Origin: Planctomycetota bacterium
GTDB lineage: Bacteria; Planctomycetota; Planctomycetia; Pirellulales; Pirellulaceae
Reading direction: 5' to 3'
Assembly (NCBI GenBank): GCA_024274855.1
Contig: JAJSAJ010000986.1
Location: 1-5,309 of the forward strand
Length of the DNA: 5,309 nt
The notes beneath the pieces were generated by a model that worked only from the letters and a program-made list of their open reading frames with translations, was not told where the DNA came from and ran no database searches. Every line of letters begins with the position of its first letter. Within the stretch, counting starts at the first letter, position 1. Both the position numbers and the translations under genes were made by a program. Positions 1 to 5,309 of this stretch are shown piece after piece.

Positions 1-873
1 GAGGAGGACTTGTCCGATGAAATAAGGCACGACGACTCGTCCCAAATTCAATCCCTTACCCTTGAGCAGCTTGAATGCAGCTCCGGCAAAAAGATAGAAA
101 TACGCCGGATAGGCACCATAGGCCATGTAATCCACAACATCGAGCCCGGCCTTGGCGACCTGTCGCAGCAGTGTCGCTTTGGTAAAGAGGACGGTATGCT
201 GGGGTGCCTGTAAACCGGGCCAACGATTGTGATAGAGACGATAGGAAAGACTGTCCAAACGCGGCACTTCGATTACGATGCGTCCCTCTGGTTTGAGCAC
301 CGTGCGTGCCTGCAGAAGACTGCGGCTTGGATCATAGTCGTGCTCAAGAAAATGCCACATACTGATCAGGTCGAAGCGATCGCGGCCAACATCACACTCG
401 TAGAAGAGTCCGCAATGAAACTCGATTTCCTCAAAACCCGGTTTCTTCGCAAGATCGATGAAGTCGACGCCCGTCAGGCTGGATCCATGGAGCGACTTGA
501 CTTTGGTAAGGAACGTTCCAGCTCCACAACCGACGTCCAGCACTTCGCTCGTGGCATCCAGATCCACGTACCGGCCGACAACCTCGACCTTGTTGCGGTC
601 GAGTCGATCCATGGCGCGGTCGACAAAGCCGCTTAGTAGTCCCCAGTTTCGCTGCTTGCGGTGTGCGATGTACTCGTCATCGTAGTAATCTTTGATTCCC
701 TCCACATCGATCCGTGGCGATTGAAAGGCGAGCCCGCATTCTTCACAGATGACAAAACGGAATCGGCCGGGCTTCCCGGTCAGATCGTCCTCGGCGACAA
801 GCAACGGCCGATTTCGATCGCCTCCGCAGTAGTAGCAAGGAACCTCTTCCCTGGACAGCCCGTTGTCGATCAT
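1..873 (-). CDS. Zinc-ribbon class I SAM-dependent methyltransferase (3' end cut by window edge)
   Basis: The reading frame opens with ATG at 873 and stays open for 291 codons to base 1, so the C-terminus is missing. Seen: a four-cysteine pair, CYYCGG at residues 13-18 and CEECG at 43-47, forms a probable N-terminal zinc ribbon. Residues about 108-205 hold a Rossmann methyltransferase core: SAM motif I VLDVGCGAGTF at 111-121, acidic D137 ending strand 2 (TGVD), then FDLISMWHFLEH at 167-178 and VLKPEGRIVIEVP at 192-204. H226-F230 in PQHTVLF fits the usual helix before the last strand in this family. Known: such proteins methylate C, N or O atoms of small molecules, often sugars or lipid or secondary-metabolite intermediates. 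The start overlaps the stop of the upstream UbiA-like gene (ATGA), and a GGAG lies 7 bases ahead, so it is probably co-translated with it. The substrate cannot be read from the sequence. A hydrophobic stretch near residues 255-270 may favour membrane proximity (inference). Confidence 0.9.
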   Translation of the reverse strand, partial: MIDNGLSREEVPCYYCGGDRNRPLLVAEDDLTGKPGRFRFVICEECGLAFQSPRIDVEGIKDYYDDEYIAHRKQRNWGLLSGFVDRAMDRLDRNKVEVVGRYVDLDATSEVLDVGCGAGTFLTKVKSLHGSSLTGVDFIDLAKKPGFEEIEFHCGLFYECDVGRDRFDLISMWHFLEHDYDPSRSLLQARTVLKPEGRIVIEVPRLDSLSYRLYHNRWPGLQAPQHTVLFTKATLLRQVAKAGLDVVDYMAYGAYPAYFYLFAGAAFKLLKGKGLNLGRVVVPYFIGQVLL

Positions 874-1709
874 GATCGAACTCCAAGGGAGAAGGTGATG
901 GTCAACGCAAACGTTACGATAAAGACCAGGTAGCCCGCCGTGGCTGATTCATGATGAACCCGTTGACGGATGAATAGACCGCCCAAGACCAGCAGGCCCA
1001 TGATCCCGAGTAATCCCTGCAGGACAGCTAATTCGATCGTGGTGCCGATGAGTTCAACCGTCATGAGCATCGAGATCGCAAAGCCAATGCCGATCTCTAG
1101 TCGAAGCACACTCTCTGTCCGTGGCACAACCTGCAAACTCCGATCGTGAAGAACCTCGTATATCGCGAAACAGAGAAAGACCAGAGTCATGGTAAGCAAT
1201 AAGCTCCACCGTTTCCCGCCGTCGCCACTTAGGAGAAAAACGAACACAGGGTATTTGGCCGCGACGACGTGATATCCGACGATTCTGCCGCGCACAATCT
1301 TGCGCAAGAGACCATACCACAGAAGACCAGCCACGTTAAGCAGCAACAGTCCACCGAGTCGATGGCCGGCACCCTTCTGCAGTACGAACGACGCTGTAAT
1401 CACGGAAAGATTCCAAAGGCCGGAAAAGACGAGGAGGGAACAAAAAGGCACAAGGGACGTTGCCTGGACAAGCACACGATCCGGATGTGTATGCCGGTCG
1501 TGCGGCAGATCGCTTAGGTCGTCTAACAGTCGGAATTGCAACAACAGCGTCCAGGCCAGTACGTACGATACCCCCAGTTCGAGAACACGCACACTTTGCC
1601 CGTCGGCCAGTCCTGCAATCACCAGCAGCGCGGCACAAGGCAGGTAGAGCCGGGCAGGTAGACGGCTCTTGATGTATTGACGCAGTGTTTCAATCGATGA
1701 TTTCGACAC
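870..1709 (-). CDS. UbiA-like polytopic membrane prenyltransferase
   Basis: This 279-residue, very hydrophobic protein has roughly eight or nine membrane segments (about residues 22-35, 44-61, 83-112, 117-135, 145-161, 168-187, 203-222, 224-247 and 256-277). The first acidic motif is clear: RLLDDLSDLPHDRHTHPDR at 60-78, with D63, D64, D67 and D71 in the NDxxDxxxD spacing and a following basic-Pro-Asp-Arg element. A second site, YEVLHDR at 184-190, sits where the second aspartate motif is expected but has E185 in place of an aspartate. Known: UbiA enzymes use these motifs with Mg2+ to bind a prenyl diphosphate and attach the chain to an acceptor inside the membrane. The acceptor here is unknown; candidates are a quinone precursor, a glycerol phosphate, a sugar phosphate or another alcohol. 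The GTG start is chosen because it follows a GGAG by 9 bases and there is no early ATG. The gene overlaps the upstream phosphotransferase gene by 20 bases and shares ATGA with the methyltransferase gene. A catalytically altered UbiA relative is possible. Confidence 0.85.
   Translation of the reverse strand: MSKSSIETLRQYIKSRLPARLYLPCAALLVIAGLADGQSVRVLELGVSYVLAWTLLLQFRLLDDLSDLPHDRHTHPDRVLVQATSLVPFCSLLVFSGLWNLSVITASFVLQKGAGHRLGGLLLLNVAGLLWYGLLRKIVRGRIVGYHVVAAKYPVFVFLLSGDGGKRWSLLLTMTLVFLCFAIYEVLHDRSLQVVPRTESVLRLEIGIGFAISMLMTVELIGTTIELAVLQGLLGIMGLLVLGGLFIRQRVHHESATAGYLVFIVTFALTITFSLGVRS
881..884 (-). promoter_or_regulatory. Ribosome binding site of the methyltransferase gene
   Basis: GGAG lies seven bases upstream of ATG at 873, inside the last codons of the UbiA-like gene. 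It supports the start that gives the ATGA overlap. Confidence 0.65.
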
Positions 1710-4434
1710 AGCCCAAATCTCCGTCGACTGTTACTGTCCGGCCAGATTTAATTTTCCGCGTTGCTCCCTGCACGCCGACCACGGTCGGAATACCATATTC
1801 GCGTGCGATGATGGCGCCATGCGACAACATTCCCCCGCGTTCCATGACCAAACCGCCGACCAAAAAAAACACGGGCGCCCATCCCGGATCTGTTTGCCTG
1901 GTAACAAGGATATCTCCAGGCGTCAAACGTCCTGATTCGGAAACATCGTGCAGGACAATGGCGCGCGCAGTCACCTTTCCACCACATGCACCAATGCCGT
2001 GCATCGTATCCGATTCGATTTCCGTATCACACGGATGCTGCCCATCCACCTCGTTGGATGGGGGCCAGTATGAACCTTCTGGAAGTACCATCGTGTCGGG
2101 CAGCACCATTTCGCCCAGACGTGTATGTTCAGTTCGCTTTAACTCGACCAGGGCACTCACCGTATTGGGGAACATGGAAGTTCCAGATATCAGAGACTCC
2201 AGCTCTTGATGCGTTAGGAAAAACACGTCATTCGCCTGCTGCAGAAATCCACGCTCGACCAGTCGCTCCCCAATTCGAAGGACAATTCTACGGCAGCGGC
2301 TATAGAGCAATGACTGCTTCAGGCGGGCCCGTTCCCTGAGTGCGATCGCACGCTGTGTCGAGCGGAGAGTGATCCTGGCAATAGACCGCATGTTCGGCCA
2401 TGGAAGAAATCGAAACACTCTTTTTTTTCGAAGGAGACCGTACACACGCTCGGTCTCCAATTGACGCTCCTCGGCTTGACGGCTGAGTATGTCGATTGGT
2501 GACTCTCCATGTAGCGTGACGTAATTTTTCAGAAGAGAGAACAGACCGCTCGGATCTTCCTGAAAACTCTTTACCGTCATCATCAGCTCGCCAGAGCAAC
2601 GGAACCCCCAGTTCTCCAGGAAACTCTCGAACTCCTTCACGAAGACTGCAAAACGCCCGTCCCCTCGCAACTCCTTCCACAGCTTATCCTCGTCACAATC
2701 CGCCAACAGCTTTTCAAGATCTGGATCCGAATGAACAAGACGCGACAGCCTCCACAGTTCGATCACCGGCTGCGCACTTACCAGGTTCGGTAGTCCCTGC
2801 AGCAGTCTGTTGTGCAACGCTGAGTGCTCGTGCGAGGGGAACGCACTCACGATCAGACGCCGAAGCAGGCCGTACCCGATCATTGAGGCCGCGTCTGCCA
2901 ACGAGGCGTTTTTCCAGCGTTGGCAGCGGATATCAAGAAAACCGCGAAACGCAGCGTGGAGCTCCGTCATTGATCGCCGGTTCAGGTCGGCAGGATGTGT
3001 CTGCTCGGCGTACTCGTCCACGGTTTGTTCGAAGGCGGATACGCGTTTCTCCAAAAACAGAAACTGCCATGTGGTCTTGATCGCAATCCAGACGAGTTCT
3101 CTCAACTGCGAGAAACGACTTCTTCCTTCCCCGCTGAAGCTCATCGCATGCGGTACGGACGCCGCGTCCCCTTTAGTCCCCACGAAGATATTGAACGAGT
3201 CGACTAAATGGCTGCCAAAGGGAGCCATCCTAAGCGCGGTATGGATGTTCGTCAGATTGTAGTACAGACGACCGCCATGGTAACCTATCGTGTTTCGGAG
3301 CAATTGGTCCATCGCGGCAATTCGGGCCTGTGCAATCCCAAACGCCCGACCTAAGTTCCGAAAATAGTGATAGTAACCGTCAACAGCAACGGAATACAGG
3401 AAAGGGGAAACCGGATCTGGATAGTTTTCGTTGATGTTGGCGTTCGACCAAACAACGAAGGCCGTGTCCGCCTCGACGAGTGGTTCTCCGAACTCCCTCG
3501 TTTTCTTCCCCTGTACAGTCACGGGGCGTGTCTGAACGATTTGTAACAGGTCATTCTGATCGATCGTCCACTCGATGTCCTGGGCACCCTGCAATTCCGT
3601 TTCCAACAGGAGGCCAATGCGGCGAAGGACATGAATATTCTGTTCGTCGAGTGGGGCATCGGGAGTACTCTCACTGTCCGGCTGTTCCGGAGAGGCCAAC
3701 AGACGCCAGTTCGCGCTCTCTCGTGAAATCGAGAAGCGGCCGGGGTTGATACGGCCTGCCACCAGATCATCTCCGTGCCCCAGACAGAATTCACCGAGCA
3801 TCTCGGCCTGCCCCGAAGGCTCGGGCGAAACGGTAAACAACACGCCCGCAACCTTCGATTGCACTTGCTCTTGGATTACGACGCCCATTCGGTCGATGCG
3901 CACTCCCCGCGAACGCTGGTAGTAGAGTGCGCGCTCCGACCAACATGAAGCCCAGCAACCAACAATCGCGGTTTCAAGCTCCCGTCGAGATCGCACATTT
4001 CGAAAGGAGTCAAGTTGCCCGGCGAAGGATGCGTTGCGTGAATCCTCGCCTACGGCCGAGCTGCGAACGATAAGCAGCTGGCCCGCGTCGAGTTGCGGCC
4101 GGCACACCGCAACCGCCTCAAGTGCTTCTTTCGGAATGACAGCCCCCTGGAGGAGTGATCGGATCGAACCGGCTGCTCGCTTCAAACTCTCGATTTCGGA
4201 TGGATCGAAGCTGTCGAAGATATCCGCAATCGGCCCTCGAAGTCGATTGGCGTCGAGGAAAGTTTGAAATGCCAGATCGGGCAGCACAATGCCGGGCGGA
4301 ACAGGAACGCCAAGACTAAGCATCCGAGACAAGTTCCATGCCTTGCCTCCAACGTTTTTCTCGTCCATTGCCTGCTCAAGTGAGCAAACGTAGAGTGAAG
4401 AGACCGTTCCGGCTATGGACGAACCAGACTTCAT
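1690..4434 (-). CDS. PEP synthase / rifampin-phosphotransferase-like phosphohistidine enzyme
   Basis: The protein has 914 residues, close to rifampin phosphotransferases (about 865) and longer than PEP synthase (about 790). Three domains are visible. Residues about 15-310 are a PPDK-type ATP-grasp domain: VGGKAWNLSRM at 28-38, VRSSAVGEDSRNASFAGQ at 123-140, GVVIQEQV at 184-191, GVLFTVSP at 197-204, DIEWTI at 286-291 and QTRPVT at 301-306. Residues about 325-800 are the central substrate domain, with family marks NENYPDPVSPF at 335-345, RCSGEL at 612-617 and ANDVFFLTHQEL at 734-745. Residues about 815-914 are the swivelling phosphohistidine domain with TDPGWAPVF at 848-856 and GGMLSHGAIIAREYGIPTVV at 867-886; H872 is the expected phosphorylated histidine. 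Known: these enzymes split ATP into AMP and phosphate and pass the beta-phosphate via the histidine to pyruvate or another hydroxyl acceptor. The central domain does not reveal the acceptor. I choose ATG 4434 over an upstream in-frame ATG at 4527 because it has AGGAGG 5 bases ahead and forms ATGA with the CarS-like stop. Genuine PEP synthase is possible but less likely, given the length and the neighbours. Drug inactivation is another option. Confidence 0.92.
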   Translation of the reverse strand: MKSGSSIAGTVSSLYVCSLEQAMDEKNVGGKAWNLSRMLSLGVPVPPGIVLPDLAFQTFLDANRLRGPIADIFDSFDPSEIESLKRAAGSIRSLLQGAVIPKEALEAVAVCRPQLDAGQLLIVRSSAVGEDSRNASFAGQLDSFRNVRSRRELETAIVGCWASCWSERALYYQRSRGVRIDRMGVVIQEQVQSKVAGVLFTVSPEPSGQAEMLGEFCLGHGDDLVAGRINPGRFSISRESANWRLLASPEQPDSESTPDAPLDEQNIHVLRRIGLLLETELQGAQDIEWTIDQNDLLQIVQTRPVTVQGKKTREFGEPLVEADTAFVVWSNANINENYPDPVSPFLYSVAVDGYYHYFRNLGRAFGIAQARIAAMDQLLRNTIGYHGGRLYYNLTNIHTALRMAPFGSHLVDSFNIFVGTKGDAASVPHAMSFSGEGRSRFSQLRELVWIAIKTTWQFLFLEKRVSAFEQTVDEYAEQTHPADLNRRSMTELHAAFRGFLDIRCQRWKNASLADAASMIGYGLLRRLIVSAFPSHEHSALHNRLLQGLPNLVSAQPVIELWRLSRLVHSDPDLEKLLADCDEDKLWKELRGDGRFAVFVKEFESFLENWGFRCSGELMMTVKSFQEDPSGLFSLLKNYVTLHGESPIDILSRQAEERQLETERVYGLLRKKRVFRFLPWPNMRSIARITLRSTQRAIALRERARLKQSLLYSRCRRIVLRIGERLVERGFLQQANDVFFLTHQELESLISGTSMFPNTVSALVELKRTEHTRLGEMVLPDTMVLPEGSYWPPSNEVDGQHPCDTEIESDTMHGIGACGGKVTARAIVLHDVSESGRLTPGDILVTRQTDPGWAPVFFLVGGLVMERGGMLSHGAIIAREYGIPTVVGVQGATRKIKSGRTVTVDGDLGCVEIID
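1719..1722 (-). promoter_or_regulatory. Ribosome binding site of the UbiA-like gene
   Basis: GGAG lies nine bases upstream of the GTG start at 1709, within the end of the phosphotransferase coding region. The match is modest; with the 20-base gene overlap, translation is probably helped by ribosomes finishing the upstream gene. Confidence 0.5.
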
Positions 4435-5048
4435 GCCAGCCTCCTCTTCACTCCAGACCAATACAGCACGACGCTGAACAACCAGTGAATGGCCGGCCCG
4501 AAAAGTGCCACATAGAGCCACGTCCACCAGGGGATCGGCACGGCAAGGCTAATCACCAAAAGCGCGCCGACAATTGAGTCGATCCGGTCAAGAGCCAGAA
4601 ACAACGGCTTGGCGGGCCAGCTACGTGCAGCCTCGCCGGGCTGAATGCCAAGTTGTCGCTTCAAGAACGAGTTGGGAAGTTCCCCGATCATAAATCCCAG
4701 ACCGGCCAACAAACCAAGGACGGCGAAAGCCCATGGTTTGATCGGCCATAGACGGTAAGCGAGCTCCGGATCACAAGAGACTGACAACCCGAGTAGAAAA
4801 AACGACATCGCGGTGGCCGGGATCATCACGACAAAGCCACGCAACGTTTTGTTGGGACCGAAGATCCGTTTCCCACGAAAGGTCCGACCCAGGTCGAGCG
4901 GAACCGTAAAACGATGTGAAAGCCGGCTGCGGAACCATATCGTCTGCACAATGCCCGCCAGGACAAAAGCGACAATCAGGAAAACAGCACAAGCCTGCGG
5001 GTCCACCCGACTCTCACCCGGCACCAGAATTCGGGTGACATCGATCAT
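4431..5048 (-). CDS. CarS-like (CDP-archaeol synthase family) integral membrane cytidylyltransferase
   Basis: This 205-residue protein has about five membrane segments (near residues 18-38, 72-91, 104-122, 158-172 and 174-198). Seen: RGKRIFGPNKTLRGF at 58-72, IGELPNSFLKRQLGIQPGE at 121-139 and LDRIDSIVGALL at 153-164. Their order and spacing match the CarS/CdsA superfamily pattern of a G-x-x-K-T-x-R-G loop, a GD-x(3)-SF-x-KR-x-x-G-x-x-PG loop and a DxxD followed by G-A-L. Known: CarS uses CTP to activate an unsaturated archaeal ether-lipid phosphate as a CDP-lipid, and CdsA does the same to phosphatidic acid. Bacterial CarS homologues are common but mostly uncharacterised. Here E123 and N126 replace the Asp and Lys of the archaeal GD..KS motif; from memory, ELPNSF is usual in bacterial members. 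ATG 5048 is supported by AGGGA six bases ahead. The stop overlaps the phosphotransferase start (ATGA). The lipid substrate is not determined by the sequence. Confidence 0.87.
   Translation of the reverse strand: MIDVTRILVPGESRVDPQACAVFLIVAFVLAGIVQTIWFRSRLSHRFTVPLDLGRTFRGKRIFGPNKTLRGFVVMIPATAMSFFLLGLSVSCDPELAYRLWPIKPWAFAVLGLLAGLGFMIGELPNSFLKRQLGIQPGEAARSWPAKPLFLALDRIDSIVGALLVISLAVPIPWWTWLYVALFGPAIHWLFSVVLYWSGVKRRLA
4440..4445 (-). promoter_or_regulatory. Perfect Shine-Dalgarno that fixes the phosphotransferase start
   Basis: AGGAGG, inside the longer purine run GAAGAGGAGG, ends five bases before ATG at 4434. It lies within the last codons of the CarS-like gene and decides the start in favour of 4434 rather than the in-frame ATG at 4527. 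It also indicates a high translation rate for the large enzyme. Confidence 0.85.
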
Positions 5049-5107
5049 GAAGTATCCCTGCTGGCCGAGTAAGGTACCGAACGGATCATACGCAGATGCT
5101 CAAAACA
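5049..5107 (-). other. Short gap before the CarS-like gene
   Basis: This 59-base stretch is the only clear intergenic spacer in the window. It ends in the CarS-like ribosome binding site. I see no strong inverted repeat followed by a T-run, so no intrinsic terminator separates the upstream fragment from the operon. The gene could be read through from upstream. Confidence 0.5.
5055..5059 (-). promoter_or_regulatory. Ribosome binding site of the CarS-like gene
   Basis: AGGGA lies six bases upstream of ATG at 5048 on the minus strand. It is a moderate Shine-Dalgarno match and supports this start. Confidence 0.55.
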
Positions 5108-5309
5108 TTACCAGATATCCGTACTCACCTCAAACATCGTTAGGTTTTTCACCAAGTCAAGCGTCCAACTGAGGCATTGTAGGGTGTCAAGCTCGCCCGA
5201 CCAACGTAGACAATCGGTGAGAATCCAATGCGAGCGCCGGCAAACCAGGCCCCAGTGTCCATCGTCAAACGGACGCCCACGTCCGTTCAATCGCGAAAAA
5301 GACGTCCAA
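5108..5309 (-). CDS. C-terminal fragment of an unidentified protein (5' end outside window)
   Basis: One frame is open from the window edge to TAA at 5110-5108, giving about 66 residues. It contains six tryptophans (for example GHWGLVCRRSHW and the final DIW), three cysteines and a mixed polar composition with no clear membrane segment. I recognise no family. It is plausibly the tail of the gene preceding the CarS-like gene: same strand, its stop lies 59 bases before the next start, and the other two frames on this strand are interrupted. An open frame of this length can occur by chance, so the call is tentative. No start inside the window is preferred, because the frame continues past the edge. 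Confidence 0.4.
   Translation of the reverse strand, partial: WTSFSRLNGRGRPFDDGHWGLVCRRSHWILTDCLRWSGELDTLQCLSWTLDLVKNLTMFEVSTDIW

Noticed and set aside
229..636. A 135-codon plus-strand open frame
   Set aside because: It lies antisense to the methyltransferase, whose minus-strand frame has clear SAM-binding and zinc-ribbon motifs. The plus-strand product has no recognisable domain.
870..1709. Archaeal origin, suggested by UbiA-like and CarS-like families
   Set aside because: Both families are widespread in bacteria, the key motifs deviate from the archaeal forms, and the Shine-Dalgarno usage and gene set fit a bacterium at least as well.
1685..2209. A 174-codon plus-strand open frame
   Set aside because: It is antisense to the phosphohistidine domain of the phosphotransferase. 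The product is rich in Pro, Ser and Thr with no family features, as expected of a mirror frame.
4435..4527. A 31-residue N-terminal extension of the phosphotransferase from an in-frame ATG at 4527
   Set aside because: It lies wholly inside the CarS-like gene, and the residues look unlike the start of this family. The ATG at 4434 has a perfect Shine-Dalgarno and an ATGA overlap.
5105..5133. Possible weak promoter: TTGAGG (5128-5133), 17-base spacer, TAATGT (5105-5110) on the minus strand
   Set aside because: Spacing is right but the boxes match only four and three of six consensus bases. This is near chance level, although the position before the CarS-like gene is suitable.
5176..5190. TTGACA (5185-5190) and TACAAT (5176-5181) on the minus strand, resembling sigma-70 promoter boxes
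   Set aside because: Only three bases separate them, so they cannot be a -35/-10 pair, and no good -10 lies 16-18 bases downstream of the TTGACA.

Overview
The window carries a compact gene cluster read entirely from the minus strand. Reading from high to low coordinates, it holds: the last codons of an unidentified gene (5108-5309); a CarS-type CTP:lipid-phosphate cytidylyltransferase-like membrane protein (4431-5048); a three-domain PEP synthase / rifampin-phosphotransferase-like enzyme (1690-4434); a UbiA-like polytopic prenyltransferase (870-1709); and a zinc-ribbon plus class I SAM-dependent methyltransferase that runs off the window at base 1 (1-873). I see no supported gene on the plus strand, and no tRNA, rRNA, CRISPR array, insertion sequence or convincing terminator.

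The organism looks like a bacterium of intermediate GC content. There are Shine-Dalgarno sequences (including a perfect AGGAGG), a GTG start and tightly overlapping genes. The CarS and UbiA families are best known from archaeal ether-lipid synthesis, but both have many bacterial members, so they do not make this an archaeon. I cannot assign a phylum.

The layout is that of one operon. CarS-like and phosphotransferase overlap by four bases (ATGA), phosphotransferase and UbiA-like overlap by 20 bases, and UbiA-like and methyltransferase overlap by four bases (ATGA). The only clear non-coding gap is 59 bases in front of the CarS-like gene.

Two membrane enzymes that handle isoprenoid or lipid intermediates flank a large soluble enzyme expected to transfer phosphate from ATP through a phosphohistidine, and a methyltransferase follows. 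A reasonable working idea is a pathway that prenylates, phosphorylates, CTP-activates and methylates a lipid or lipid-linked small molecule. The set resembles part of the archaeal UbiA/CarS lipid pathway with a dikinase-type kinase added. The substrates and the order of steps are inference; no gene here identifies the product.
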